64,000 nt of DNA from Pontederia crassipes (GCA_030549335.1 JAUKPH010000018.1:372001-436000), one strand, 5' to 3'. Shown: positions 25,646 through 38,596, counted from the stretch's first letter. Notes: a model not told the origin generated them from the letters alone. A program made the numbers and translations.

Positions 25646-26402
25646 TTAAGTCATCAGCGTATGATAAGTGTGAAACAGGGTACCAATTGAGAAAGAAATT
25701 ATGCTTCTAGCCAAAACATGTTCATGCATCATGGAGGAAAAGACATGAGAAATCAAAATAAATAGATAGTGGAAGAGAGGATCCCCCTGTCTAACACCTC
25801 TAAAGCCCTTAAAGTGCTTGGATGCCATTCCATTAATCACAAAGCTAAAAGTAGGAGAGGTAATGCAAATAGAAATCCACTCAATGAACTTATCCGGTAG
25901 TTCATATGCTTTAAGACCTTCATAAATTCTTCCCAAAAAGCTCTATCAAAACCTTTTCCATATCAATTTTAACTAATGTTTTTCCTACCCCTCGACAGTG
26001 AGTGTACTAACTCTTGAACCAACATTATGTTGTCTTGAACGAATCTATCAGCAACAAAAGCATATTGAGAGTTGTCTATTAGGCTAGTAAGTGTGGGTCT
26101 TAGCCTATTAGCTAAAATCTTAGAGACTAACTTATATAGCACATTATAGAGGGAAATAGGGCGATAGTCACTAACTCTCCTAGGACAGTTACATTAGGAA
26201 TGAAAACTAAAGATGTGTTGGTCAAATCGGCAGGCAATAAGGCTATACTAAAGAAGGTAGTTATTTCCCATAATTTTTTCTTCCCAATGATATCCCAATA
26301 ATGCTTGTAAAAGTTCATAGTAAATCCATTAGACCTTGGAGCCTTGCCAGGGCCCATCTGCCATAAGCAATCCTTGATCTCATCATGGGTCACTCGCAGC
26401 AA
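25646..26402 (-). pseudogene. LINE reverse transcriptase fragments
   Basis: The upstream piece (26,402-26,127) carries the finger/palm start DEIKDCLWQMGPGKAP...GFTMNFYKHYWDIIG. The downstream piece (25,936-25,646) carries FSFVINGMASKHFKGFRGVR then QGDP, the RT block before the catalytic motif. Separate frames and internal stops show decay. Confidence 0.85.
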
Positions 26403-27367
26403 GTTAGGGGTCTAAGGTAGGGAGGGAAGGCCAAATTGGGTTCAGATCACGTATAGTAAGGTTTTGCTCACATAATTTCATATAATGTTCCACAAATATA
26501 TCCTTAATTCTAGACTCATCAGTGACCTTGCAATCTTGGCTATCCAAGATGCATGTGATTAGCTTTTTCTTATATCTACACATGGTCGATAAATGAAAGA
26601 ATTTGGTGTTTTTGTCCTTAGCTTTTAGCTAACTGACTCTTGATTTGCTCCACCAGCGGATGCTTATCTGCTAAGATAAGCAGTGGATGCTTATCCAGCA
26701 AGTGATGGTAGGTAAGCTTCTCTAATTCATTAGTGCTTAGTCCATGACTCTCTTCCTTTAACTCCAAGGTCCGTATCTTAAGCTGGGTATCCTTAGCATT
26801 AGCCTCAAGATTGTTTAGGGTTTCCTTGTTCCAACGAAGGGTTTCCATCTTAATTTTTTAAGTGCATGCCCAATGCTTCTATTTGGATTGGAGTCAGTCC
26901 ACTCCCTTTGGACAATTTTCCTTGGGTTTAATGTGTTCAAACTAAAAATTTCCATACTTGAAGGACCTAGCCCTACATTTGTGCTTATTAGTATTGTGAG
27001 TGATCAGATGCTGCCTAATCAAGGGAAGGAGCTCCATGCCCAAGTAACATGTTAGCCAATGGTGACTCACTAATAGTCTATCTAATTTATATCAAATCCT
27101 AGCTTAAAAGGTGTATAGGAAGAGATGTAAAACTCATGTCAATTAAACATTGCTTGTCAATTAGTTCCCCCATGCCCTAATGGATTTGGTTAACTTAAAA
27201 GTTCAACCTCCTTTCTTATCTTCCATATGCAAGGGAGAGTTAAAGTCCTCAATTAAAGCCCTCGAGGTGTCATTCAGGTTTAGCTTCCTAGAGCTGATTC
27301 CTTATCAAGGAAAGAGTGCTCACATAAATACAAGAGAGAGGAAAAGAAAACTCAGATATTGTAACTA

Positions 27368-27740
27368 CTAAATGTACAACTTGCAAAGAAGGATCAAGGG
27401 TGTACACCAAGCAATGATTATTCTTCCTGATGCCCCAGTACCCACTTGGAAAGTGCCAGTCCAAAAAGCACCCAACAAGCGTAAGGCTTTTCGTGAATTT
27501 TGATGACCTGCATGAGACTCTACTAGTACTATTAATTTCAACTCGTGATACTTGACCAGATCTGAGAGTCGATCCCTAACCCTACTTTGGAAGGCCCCCG
27601 ACAATTCCATGTGAGAAGCTTCTTCTCCTTCTGTATGAAGGAATAGTCTTGGTCTTCGCAACCTGCAAGTCAGAAGCAAAGTCTAAGTTCCTAGAGGGAT
27701 TCTTATCTCTTTGCGGCTGCTTAGGAGAATTCTTTTTGCT
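27368..27740 (-). pseudogene. LINE ORF2 start, endonuclease domain remnant
   Basis: The minus strand reads LLTWNCRG in one frame, then, after a one-base shift, VRDRLSDLVKYHELKLIVLV. This matches the beginning of an APE-type endonuclease in plant L1 elements. Only the first about 100 residues are legible. Confidence 0.6.
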
Positions 27741-27841
27741 CTTCAGTGTCGAAAGCATGGATGCTCGGGAGGCTTTGTCTTTCCACGCCCACGCTGTGGG
27801 GAAGGATATTCGTGTCCAGGTTCCTCGCCTTCACACTCGGT

Positions 27842-30800
27842 TGTCACGACTCAGATTTAAACGGTGATTTAAATTAGAGCTCGTGATTTATTACGGACGA
27901 TCAATATATTTTTTTATTTTTTAAAAAAATTGTGCATAACTCCTCTAGATAATACAGGAAAGTGATAACATACATAATCAAACCATGCAATTTATATTGA
28001 TCATTCAGAACATGTAACAACTCTAGGGTTTACACCACCACATAGTCATGAAAGATTTACATTTCACAGGATACAAAATTTCTTTTCATACATAGCACAT
28101 ATCAAACTCTCTCTATATCCCAACAGAGGAATATGAGAGCTACAATTCTTCTATCTAGTGCGCGCGGTGGGGCACATGACTTCTCAATACCTTAGCAGCA
28201 AAAATGATCCACACCCTGCTAAGGTTGTCTCTCACGATCCCAAAAGTTCTACTGATCTGAAAAAAAATGTGTACAACAACACTGTGAGCAAATAATAGCT
28301 CAGTAAACTGATAATTCATAAGCTATGTGTTACCATCTAATAAATTCGGGGAGACAATGAATACTATGAAATATCCAATAGCATACATAACAACTTTTAT
28401 AATAATACACAAAGTATATAACAATCATTTCACATTTACAATATTATAACAATTCTCAAACGGATGAAATGCAAAATACAACATTTTCATATGAATACAC
28501 GAATCACCAACTGGCTAGTTTGTATAGTCGATAGATGACTTCCAAAGGTCGCCCATACGGATTCTAGAGGTGGTTCCCACCCTCACGGTGTAGTAGGTCC
28601 GCACGACACTTAGCTCTATTTTATCTCATCCCATTTTTGGGAAACAAAATAATGGATTGGATTTTAGAGTGGCTCCCATCGTGATGAGCGATGTAACACT
28701 TAGTTCCAACCATCATACAGATCATAAAGAGATAGATGGCTTCTAGAGGCGGCCCATACGGATTCTAGAGGTAGCTCCCACCCTCACGGTGTAGTACTTA
28801 GGTCCGTACGACACTTAACTCTATCATATCTCATCCCATTTATGGGGAACATAATGATGTATTGGATTCTAGAGATGGTTCCCATTGTGATTAGTGATGT
28901 AGCACTTAGCTCCAACCATCATATATGCAAATGCAGGTAGATGTCGATGCATAATTCATCACATAACAATCATATCTCGAATATATGAATCATACTTATT
29001 CAAATGAAATAGGATTGCATCCTATAAACTCGATCCATAATATTTCACATATGGTTTTTCAATGAACCATCAATTGACCAATCATTCAAAACGTAATTCT
29101 TATATAAACTTGTCGATATATGAATTTAATACATATAACAATCAATGTCACACCAAATTCAAAAGAAGTGAATACATAGAGTAGGAGAACCAACTTACCT
29201 ATAAGGGCTAACAAAATATTTTCCTTTCCTTTTTCACTACTTTATTCTTCTACTCCTATAACAATAATAGTAAGAAACACATTACTACTATGATATGAGC
29301 ACAAGCCTATCACACATGAAACATAATTAATTGCAAAGGTATATGAACCTTAATTATTTACTCTTATAACTTAAGTAACTATTTAACATAAGGATTGACC
29401 TAATATTATGACAGATTGCACAAATAGTAAAGAAAAATTCATATATTCTGATATACATAACCAAATGACATCATTCCAATTTTTTTAGTTCCATATTACA
29501 GAGACAATAATCTATAAAAGTTTCATATCTTATTTCATTATGGTTTGTTCTCATGAAATCAACATTCAACCTAACTTTATATTGTTTCTATGTTCTTACA
29601 GACCGAGTGACCTTACTTTAATAATTTATATAAAATAATAAACATTCTCTGTTCTGGTACTTTTAATTTTTTCTAAATAGTAGACATCCAAGAGTGCGAC
29701 TCATAAAATTACTTGAATTTAGATCTATTTGTACTGATCATGATAAATTCAACAAGTACTAGCACAATCTGCCCTATGTTTCATCCAAACAGACTAAGTG
29801 AGGCTCGGTAAAACATTTATAACTGTCCCTACAGATATTATTTTCTAGTGTTTCGAATTTTCAATGAAACCTAATCTCAGTGTCTATAATACCCTAAATT
29901 ATCAAATAATTCTATGATATATTGGATTTAATCAATAATTTAGAAAATCGGATCATAGTTTCAAAAGACAGAGTGATAGTACCTTAAAGATAAGAGCACA
30001 ATTTTTTCTACATCATATTAACTTGATTCCAAAGCTCAATGAAAGTAGACTCAGAGGAGATCAATCAGAGTAAAGTTTATAACTTTTGGATCATCGAAAG
30101 TATGGAATTATGTAGCTAAAGATTCGAAAATCAATTGAACATGGCTATGGTTAATCTTACCCATTAACAACATGAGTTTTGCCCCATGATTAGGTAAAAT
30201 TCGAGAGTGAATGAGATGGGAAGGTGGTTCATAGAAACCTAATTCGGAAGGTATGCAATTAAAATCAAAAGAAACTGAAGCATCAACTCACCACATGCCA
30301 AAACCCTAATTTCCCCTTCTCTTTCTCTAATCTCCTTCAACATGTAGTATGATTTCTTCATCCTTTCCAATTCGGCCAAGGGTGGTGATAGGGGCAAAAA
30401 GTGGTGGTAAAATGTAGAGGGTGAAGGATAAGAAGGTAAAGAACAACCGACTTATTCGGCCAAAATGGGGGATCAAATTGCCCTTAATATTTGCCCTTAA
30501 GTAAATGGTTTTGTATTTTTTATTTATTTATTTATTTACTTAAGACATTACATGTAAATAAGGAACTACCCTCCATTTGGATTCAAATAAAATATTTATG
30601 AAAATAAATAATCAAGGAATCAAAATCTAATTTTTTGTCCGAAGAAGAAAAATCGCAATTTCACATATTTTTTCGATTTTGTGTCTACATTTTACCTAAC
30701 TCACACACCTCCTAAAAATTGTTAAAAATCACTTTTAAAATTCTTTCATATATAAGAACAAATACCGGGACTTCAATTTTCCAAATTTTCACTTTTTCGA

Positions 30801-30963
30801 AAATCACCTTTCCATATCTTAAGTAAATTTCCATCACTTTCACACTCCAATAGTTAACATTGAAGTGTAAGTCTTAACAACACATTCATAGAGTTTATCA
30901 ATAAGATAGTATAGCATCACATTCATACATCTAATAATGCACGATTAACTTAGGGATATTACA
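27842..30963 (-). mobile_element. Solo-LTR-like insertion (3.1 kb) in the LINE
   Basis: The block separates LINE ORF1 from ORF2. On the minus strand it begins TGTAATATCCCTAAG and ends GAGTCGTGACA, the TG...CA ends of an LTR. Length and ends resemble the long LTRs of Del/Tekay-type gypsy elements. No coding domain is present. An internal duplication of about 200 bp lies at 28,530-28,922. The 5 bp flanks (TCGGT and AGGCA) do not match, so target duplication is not supported. The solo-LTR call rests on ends, size and position. Confidence 0.55.
28530..28922. repeat. About 200 bp tandem duplication inside the LTR-like block
   Basis: Two diverged copies begin GATAGATG(A/G)CTTC (28,530 and 28,731). 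They share CCCATACGGATTCTAGAGGT, CCACCCTCACGGTGTAGTA and CTCCAACCATCATA-type blocks in the same order. Confidence 0.9.
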
Positions 30964-31131
30964 AGGCAGCCAGACTACCATCCACATGCGGATGCCATTT
31001 GGAAACACTAGCGAACATGATCAACTAGGAGGCCATGGATCTCCACCTTGCCGAGGATAAGCGTATGGGTTCCCCAGTCCCGGTAGAAGTAGATTGCATG
31101 GGAGGACAATGACCTGATCTACGAGTATGAC

Positions 31132-31954
31132 CTAGGTTAGAGCGGAGCCACGTCCATATAAGAGAACATTGTCATTTTCATTGCCAGCAAAGCTCGACTG
31201 CTGGAGAGATCTGATCCGTCCGCACCTGAAGAAAAAAATGGGAACGTTATTATAGGTGGCCATCTGAAAAAATTTGTTACCATCTGGCTTGCGTATCCAT
31301 AACCCCTGCTTGATAGGGGTAGCCAAATTGATCTCCACGCACACCCCTGCACGTCCTCGGATAAGGAGGCAACATCTACCCCCGTAGCGGGGTGTCAAAG
31401 TGCCCCCTAATTTCGAGAATAGAATCTTCATTACAGAGTTCAAAAGGGAGGTCTCAGAAACATATCCAGATTGGCGTAGTAGACAAAGAGTACTCCGCAC
31501 ACCCACCTCCATGGGCCATGTGCATGGAAGGTTAGAAAACACAAAGAGCAAAAAGGTGTTGCCCATTTTGATTACCTGACCAGGTGTGCAGTCTTCCACA
31601 TGGTTGGTACTACCTCACGGAGGCGATCCTAAGTGCGTCATCACCACTGAAATGACCCATCAGGCTCCAATTAAGCTCGTACTCTGTGCAGTTTCCTTTG
31701 AGAAAAAGAGATCTCCTCCATAATTGCGATTTGAATGCTACACTTATGGTTTGCAGACATGTGTGGTAGAGAGGAGCAATTGTCTCTCTTGACAATATCG
31801 GGCCAAGATTGTTTATGAACTCCATTGGGAGATACATGGGGGGAAGAAGGGAGATGGGCCCAAGAGACACTTCAAGAGATTGAGATTTTGGCACCATCGG
31901 CAGGGGTTGCCGAAGATGGGGAGTGGCGTCGTCGACAAAGTTTGCCGGTGGCAT
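31132..31954 (-). pseudogene. LINE ORF1 (gag-like, DUF4283 / zinc-knuckle type) remnant
   Basis: Two frames in series are seen. The first (31,954-31,610) reads MPPANFVDDATPHLRQPLPM and later LNWSLMGHFSGDDALRIASV. The second (31,599-31,132) reads 'CVEINLATPIKQGLWIRKPD' and 'FFQMATYNNVPIFFFRCGR'. This order matches plant L1 ORF1 proteins. The zinc-knuckle His is not preserved. The region is broken by at least one frameshift and is non-functional. Confidence 0.7.
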
Positions 31955-32099
31955 GGGAGTGGCGCCACCGGCAGGAGTTGCCGCACTACAAGAAAATGGC
32001 TAATTTGCGACGGACATTTTCCGAAGGAAATGGATCCTTCTCATTTATCAACGGCAGTTGCGACGGATATGAGAATCCTTCCTAATTACAGATGGCCAA

Positions 32100-33720
32100 A
32101 ACGTCCTTTGTTACTCCAGACAGAAAATCTCCGTCGATAAATTATAGACGGATATTGCCTTCGGAATTATCAAAGGATTTGAATCCGTCGGTAATTTCGA
32201 AGGAAATTGCCGTCGGTAACTATATTTATAACAGTATATATGTAATATAATCTAAGTATAGTATCAGTATTTTATTATCAAATTATTACTTTATTTACCG
32301 AAGGATAGTACCTTCGAAATTACTAAAGGACAACATCCGTCGGTAATTCGAAGGACATTATCCGTCGGTAACTAAAATAATATCATTTATTATCAATATT
32401 TTTTATATAATATTATTATTAAACATTAATAATAGTATAACTATTGATATTAACTATATGTATTAATATATATGATTACAATCATTAGTAATATTATGTT
32501 ATATTATAAATATTTTTATAAAAATGGAAGAGAGATATGTGTTATAGTGCCTTCGAAATTATCGAAGGATTTAGCATCCGTTGATAATTTCGAAGAATGT
32601 TATCCGTCGGTAATTACCGAAGGATAGTGCCTTCGAAATTACCGAAGGATTTACATCCGTCGATAATTTCGAAGGCATTATCCTTCGGTAATTAAGATAG
32701 TATAATTTAATATCAATACTTTTTTTATATATAATATTATTATTAAACATTAATGATAGTATATTAGTAATATATATGATTACAATCATTAGTAATATTA
32801 TGTTATATTATAAATATTTTATAAAAATAGAAAAGAGATATGTGTTATATTATAAATATTAATAATATATTATTATTTTATTTACCGAAGGATAATGCCT
32901 TCAAAATTATCGAAGGATTTACATCCGTCGGTAATTTCGAAGGACGTTACCTGTCGGCCGAAGGATAGCATCCGTCGGTAATTTCGAAGGCATTATCCAT
33001 CAGTAATTAAAATAGTATAATTTATTATCAATATATATGTAATATTATTATTATTAAACATTAATAATAGTATATATATATATATATATATGATTACAAT
33101 CATTAGTAATATTATGTTATATTATAAATATTTTATAAAAATGAGAGAGATATGTGTTATATTATAAACATTAATAATATATTATTATTTTATTTACCGA
33201 AGGATAGTGCCTTCGAAATTACCGAAGGATTTACATCCGTCGATAATTTCGAAGGATTATCCTTCGGTAATTAAAATAGTATAATTTATTATCAATATTT
33301 ATATATAATCTTATTATTAAACATTAAAAATAGTACATGTATTGATATTAATTAATGTATTAATATATATGATTACAATAATTAGTAATATATAGTATTA
33401 ATATATATGTATTATTATTTTAGTTACCCACGAGTGCTTCCTTCGAAATTACCGATGGATTGCACTTCCTTCGGTAATTTCGAAGGATATACCCATTGGT
33501 AATTAGAATAATTATTCATTTTATGAATATTTATAATATAATATTATAATTATTAATGTTTTTAGTCGCATATACTAATATATATAATATTATAATGTTT
33601 AATATTATTTTTTATATAAATATTGATAAAAGTATTATTATTTTATTTACCGATGGGTACTTACTTCGGAATTACCGACGGATGCTATATCCTTCGATAA
33701 TTTCGAAGAATGTACCCGTC
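32100..33720. repeat. CACTA subterminal repeat array
   Basis: At least six blocks start with a TTTACCGAAGGATAGTGCCT-like motif (about 32,295, 32,615, 32,880, 33,190, 33,420 and 33,645). Each is followed by ACATCCGTCGGTAATTTCG-like and inverted CCTTCGGTAATT words. AT-rich spacers containing TATTATTAAACATTAATAAT separate them. Spacing is about 220-320 bp. Such arrays are typical transposase-binding subterminal regions of CACTA elements. Confidence 0.8.
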
Positions 33721-33859
33721 GCAAACTCTAATATTTTTTCGCCCAATTTTTCCCTCTCCGCCTTCTCGTTCCCGCGCCCTCCCCTCTCCTTATATTACCC
33801 CCTCCCCCTTTCCCATTTCCTACTCGGCTCCTCCTCTCCCTCTCTCCCAACGGCGGCGA

Positions 33860-34252
33860 CGGTAACTCCGGCGATGACTCCCGACTTTGGCGATCCTGGC
33901 CGCGCTCCCCCACTCCCTCTCTCTCGCTTGCGGCCGAATCCGACGCGTAGGCATCGGTTCCAACCACAACAGGTCGGATCCGGCCCCTGTGCTCTAGATC
34001 GACCATAGGTGGCGGATTCAACTCTCGTGCGCTGGATACGATTGTAGGCGCATCCGGCCCCTGTGCGCCAGATCCAGCTGCTTGCGAGCCGGATCCGGTG
34101 CCTGCAGTCGGATCCGCTGGCCTGCGAGCCGAATCTGGCGAACTCGATCCGATCGCCTGTGAGCCGAATCTGGCGGACCCGATCCGGTCACCTGCGAGCC
34201 GGATCCGGCGCCTGCGACCAGATCCGATCGCTACGAGCCGGATCCGGCCGCC
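33860..34252. repeat. GC-rich GATCCGG repeat zone (left part)
   Basis: Imperfect tandem units of about 30-36 bp contain GATCCGGC and CCTGCGAGCCG words. They are open in several frames and not believed to be coding. The same motif occurs at 45,620-46,020, on the other side of the inserted retroelements. Confidence 0.8.
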
Positions 34253-35273
34253 TGATGCATGCAAAATATAACATATATTTAGTAATACATTTAATCTCAT
34301 TTCGAATTATTTTGTAGTAGCATGCATCATTTTATGAGCTTATTTATATTAATTTTACAAAAATGAAAATCTATCCAAATGTTATATTTTGGCGATGAAC
34401 TGCTGACCGGTCCTCTTTTAGGAACGTCGATAAATTGCTACCCGGTCCTCTTCTAGAGTCAATCGTGCAGAAATCTTCTCGGCAAGCCTTCTGAGTCCTC
34501 TCACGTTCTTGACGTTAAAACTTTGGTTACAGGCCCTAGCATGTTCTCTCATAGCTGTAGAAGGCCTCTATTTATAGGGGTTTGAGTTTCCATGTGATTG
34601 GAAACCTTTTCCTATTCAAAACAAGGAAAATTCGGAGTTGAATTTTTTTTGAAATTTTGGCCTTGTCAAACTTCGAGATTTGAGCCATAATATATTTTCA
34701 AATCGTCCTAAGATCATGTAATATGAGTAGGAATCCTTGTGGACTTCAGATTCTTTCAAAAATCCATCTAAAAGTCAAATATGGGCTTCATCACGGGCGG
34801 TTACAACGTTTTAACGACTTAAATAGTGTTCGAATCGCATTAGGAATGGATTTTCACAGCTTGTGAGAGGCTTTTCACGGCCCTTGTAGTGTTAAAAAGG
34901 TGGATTTCATGGCCCGTGAAGGTCTGGTCATGGTTGTGACTCGGGCTGATTGAAAAATCGCATTTTAACGACTGAAACAGGTTTTCACGGTCCGTTAAAT
35001 GTCCATCACGGTCCGTTAAAGTAGTATTTCAACCTTGCTTCACTGTTTTCCACTTTCTGGCTCCGTTTTAACTCCGATTTGAGCGCGGTTTTCTCTGTTG
35101 ACTTCGTAATTCAATTTTCTTGCTTCCTAGACAATAAAATATAACATCTGAATAGATTTTCATTTTTGTAAAATTAATATAAATAAGCTCATAAAATGAT
35201 GCATACTACAACAAAATAATTCGAAATGAGATTAAATGTATTACTAAATATATGTTATATTTTGCATGCATCA

Positions 35274-35287
35274 AACTCCCCCAAGCT
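35274..35287 (-). other. Polypurine tract of the minus-strand retroelement
   Basis: The minus strand reads AGCTTGGGGGAGTT directly before the LTR start TGATGCATGC (35,273 leftwards). It is preceded by GAGGACAAGCAAACATTTA, the usual context before the 3' LTR of plant Tat/Athila-type elements. A near copy (AGCTTGGGGGAGTTTG) lies at about 36,203-36,218. Confidence 0.7.
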
Positions 35288-37579
35288 TAAATGTTTGCTT
35301 GTCCTCAAGCAATGTTCAAGACAAAGCTCCAACCAAGAAGGTAAATCATCGCTTCCACCCTGATAGTCAACTATTTTTCTTAGCACTAGATTTTATACAT
35401 CGATCGCCAAAGTATCTTTCCATCATTCAAATGACCCAGCCTTGTAGAATTTCTGAATATTAGACATATTTAAACTCATCCAAGTTCAACTCATGCAAGA
35501 AAACATATGGTCTATCAAATAAGAGTCTCAATGTTGAATATATAAGTGCATACTGAGCTTATGTATTTTCACTTTAAAACTTTTGATATTTCCATTCATA
35601 CTTCTTTTTCTTTGATTTATTTGTAACTTATGTGCTTCTCCATATTGCACAAGGTGATCCATGTAACGGACTTTCGACCGATGGATTCTAGAACAGTTGC
35701 CCTTAGGTCGTCAGGCAAGAATCCCCTACGGATCTAATCACCCGGACACACCAAGGTTCCGGATAACACTTGTGTACTTCTTTATTTTATTTTGTTGGGA
35801 TTCAACTAACCCTCTTTTATCTTTTTGCACTTTATTTTCTTTCTTTTTACTATAAGCTCAATAAACACTTAAATGTTCAACAAAGAGGCAATTATTATCA
35901 AAACTAAAGAAAAAAAAAAAGAAAAATGTATGAACAAGAATTTGTCATCCAAATATTCATAGTTCTACTTAGCAACATTCACATTCCAAATACCCAATAC
36001 TAAGGCGATAAAAGATAAAATAATAGCGCTTCGAATTTCATTAGCTAGTAGAATGTCTTGAATAATGTTTGAAAATAAGAAAATATTAAGACATGAGAAA
36101 TAATTATATGGAATTTTTAATTTGTATAGATTTGTAGATGATGCAAATAACATGATAAGAACGTATGCATGTATTTCAATATAAAAAGATAGCATGAAAA
36201 TGCAAACTCCCCCAAGCTTGAACTCAACACTGTCCTCAGTGTTGAAAATCAAATCCGGAAAAGGAAGTATACAAATAATAAAGAAATCATAAAGCGAGGA
36301 ATTGAAAGAGACAACCTGATATAGCGAGAAGCCTATATGTATTGAATGTCTAGAGTTGCCGAGCTTGAATAGCCTATGCGTTGCTCAAAGGTGTGGTGCG
36401 GGTCATGAACACCGTATAATGGTTCTTGAATTGATGATAATGAATGATGATCATGCTTATGCTTCTCCTGATTTCACGCATCATGATAAAGAAGTAATGG
36501 CTTGCTGGTCGCTCATGTAGCAGACCGTATAAGATAGGTAACGACCATGTGAATTGTTATGTTCAGTTGATAATCGTGGCTTCTACCTTGAAAATACTGA
36601 ATGGTGAACAATGCTTTGCCAAATTACGAGTGTTATGTATGTGTAGCAGCCTTCCTCACGTGCCATTATACTTATATAATGGCTTCCATAGTGTGTTGTA
36701 TTCCTTCGCCAAAGTCTGAGCCGTGATGGTAATGACTCTACCTTGAATGATGTGTTCATGATCTGTTACATGTTGATAATGGTCGAGAACAATCGTCCTC
36801 TTCCTCTATGTCTGCGATTGTCCTCGTTCGGAGAAAAAGCAATTGAAACTGCTGGCATTGGGGGGCTCAGGGCATTCACTAAAATTGTGATTCTCTAGTG
36901 ACTGCCGACGGTGAGTGATGGCTCTATCTGCTTGGTCACTAGGGTGAAGGAAGAAGGTCCAATCATTGTCTTGCTGATGATGCTCATATGATTCACTGGT
37001 GATCATCCAACATGAAATTGGAGAAACAGGTCGCCCGTACTGTATGTGATGATGATGTCGATGATAGTCGATGCTTGCCGGTGAGAAGAGATGGCGAAAT
37101 AATGGATTTGTCGATAGTGTGTAATAGGATCGAGGCGGCTCGGTGATGGTTATCTGCTAGTGGCGAATAAGTTGACGCGTGGAGGTCACCGGTGTCCCTA
37201 CTGTTGGTCGACGTCGCAAAACCCGACGTTGATGGTCGGAGAAGATTGGTGGCGTGCTGGGCAATAGGGCGTGAAGGAGCAGCGTCACGGACCTGCACAC
37301 AAAAGAAGAAAACAGAGGGGGCCATGACAGCTTTTTTCACAGGACATGAGTCGGGAAAAGGTAATCCTAAGATATGAAACGACTCACTTACGGGCCGTGA
37401 AGAGTAATGACGGCCTGTGAAAACTTTTGTGTGCTTCTCGGGAGCCTTCTGTGAGACTCGTGAAGTCTATCTAACGACCTACTGAGAGACTCGTGATAGA
37501 TTGTTAATGCCCTGTGATTTGTGAAGGTAGCTCGTGAACTCTATTTAACGACCTATTGAGTTGTAGTTGGACATGTCTT

Positions 37580-38449
37580 TCAAGGTGGTGATATGCTTTC
37601 TCTCCTTCGTGATTTTTGAGTTTGCAGGGATGTGGCTATCGACGTTGATGGTGGCGGTGTTGTTGATGATGATGTTGATGTTGGAGACGAAGTTTGTGTC
37701 ATAAGGACCTCCGAAGGCCAGCTCCTCCTTCGTACTTGTCCATCTTCAATGAAGTATTCGCTTGTCTCCTTTACATGCCATCTCGTAGTCATTGTCCTTG
37801 CTGAAGACTTTGGTCTTGGATGTCCTCTCCTTTGACATGGATGTTGATGATGGCATGGGCACATGATGATCGTCGGGCTTTCGTCGATTTTCTTTGGTGT
37901 ATTAGAATTTAGAAAAGTCAATTGTACAACTTGACTCCCTAATGCATGTAGCTTTGCCTCCAAAGCATCAAACTTGAGCTCTGTATCGAATAATCCAATC
38001 GAATCATCCACTTCGATTTGTTTTTGAATTTGTGATAATTGGGCTGCTAAGTTTTGAATATGTAAGGTTTGTGCTTGCAGTTTGCTTTCAATTATTGTAA
38101 TAAGTTGGCTCATCATCCCTTCGATATCAACTTTCGGCTCAGTTGAAGGCTTTGAATTAAGAAGTGATGTGACATCCTCTTGTGCTTCCTTACTTTGATG
38201 TCGCAAATTTAAAAGTTGGCTCTCCAGATTTTCAATTTGATATGATTCCTTGGAGAATTGTTTCAGTAGAGGATTCAACTTGCTTGTGATGATGGCTTCT
38301 GGGTCCAAAGATAAGTCTTCATATGGAGATTGTTGAGGCATCATTCTGTTCTTTGTACTTGATGAAGCTTCAATGTGAACTGTATCATGTTGGACAGCAA
38401 CTTGGTTTTCCTCAATCTGCTGACTGGTGGACATTTTTTTCTTTCCCAT
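37580..38449 (-). CDS. Retroelement internal protein, gag position, unrecognised
   Basis: A 289-residue frame starts MGKKKMSTSQQIEENQVAVQ, about 150 bp inside the primer-binding site, where gag normally begins. Residues 60-190 are polar and heptad-like (FSKESYQIENLESQLLNLRH, TIIESKLQAQTLHIQNLAAQ). The C-terminus is Ser/Thr/Pro-rich (TSSPTSTSSSTTPPPSTSIA). No CCHC knuckle, protease or RT follows. I do not recognise the family. It may be a coiled-coil gag remnant or a protein specific to a non-autonomous element. It belongs to the composite retroelement, not to the host. Confidence 0.4.
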   Translation of the reverse strand: MGKKKMSTSQQIEENQVAVQHDTVHIEASSSTKNRMMPQQSPYEDLSLDPEAIITSKLNPLLKQFSKESYQIENLESQLLNLRHQSKEAQEDVTSLLNSKPSTEPKVDIEGMMSQLITIIESKLQAQTLHIQNLAAQLSQIQKQIEVDDSIGLFDTELKFDALEAKLHALGSQVVQLTFLNSNTPKKIDESPTIIMCPCHHQHPCQRRGHPRPKSSARTMTTRWHVKETSEYFIEDGQVRRRSWPSEVLMTQTSSPTSTSSSTTPPPSTSIATSLQTQKSRRRESISPP

Positions 38450-38596
38450 TGAGGAGGTAGTAATATGAGAGTGAGAGTTGAGTTGTGTACGAAAGATGTA
38501 AAGCTGAAAACTTTACACAACTAAAAGAACAAGTGAAAGCAAAAGAAAAATAAAGTCTCAAAGTAGCATAAAATAAGAATAGTAAGTAAAGATTAA

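Larger units (their letters stand above)
20940..31983 (-). mobile_element. L1-type LINE, degenerate and split by nested insertions
   Basis: Pieces of one LINE lie in the right order on the minus strand. First is an ORF1 gag-like part (31,954-31,132) with 'RAGVCVEINLATPIKQGLWI' and 'PIFFFRCGR'. Next is the start of an endonuclease domain (27,680-27,370), then a linker and reverse transcriptase: DEIKDCLWQMGPGKAP at about 26,390 and 'VINGMASKHFKGFRGVRQGDP' at about 25,830. A C-terminal zinc-finger segment follows, with C..C, HLFF and C residues, at about 21,110-21,010. Two insertions, 21,146-24,485 and 27,842-30,963, interrupt it. Without them about 4.6 kb of LINE remains. It has many frameshifts and stops and is not functional. 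The right edge is where the CACTA terminus starts; the left edge is approximate. Confidence 0.75.

Noticed and set aside
33728-34300. Minus-strand open frame of 190 codons
   Set aside because: Produced by the GATCCGG tandem repeats of the CACTA core; no domain and open in other frames too.
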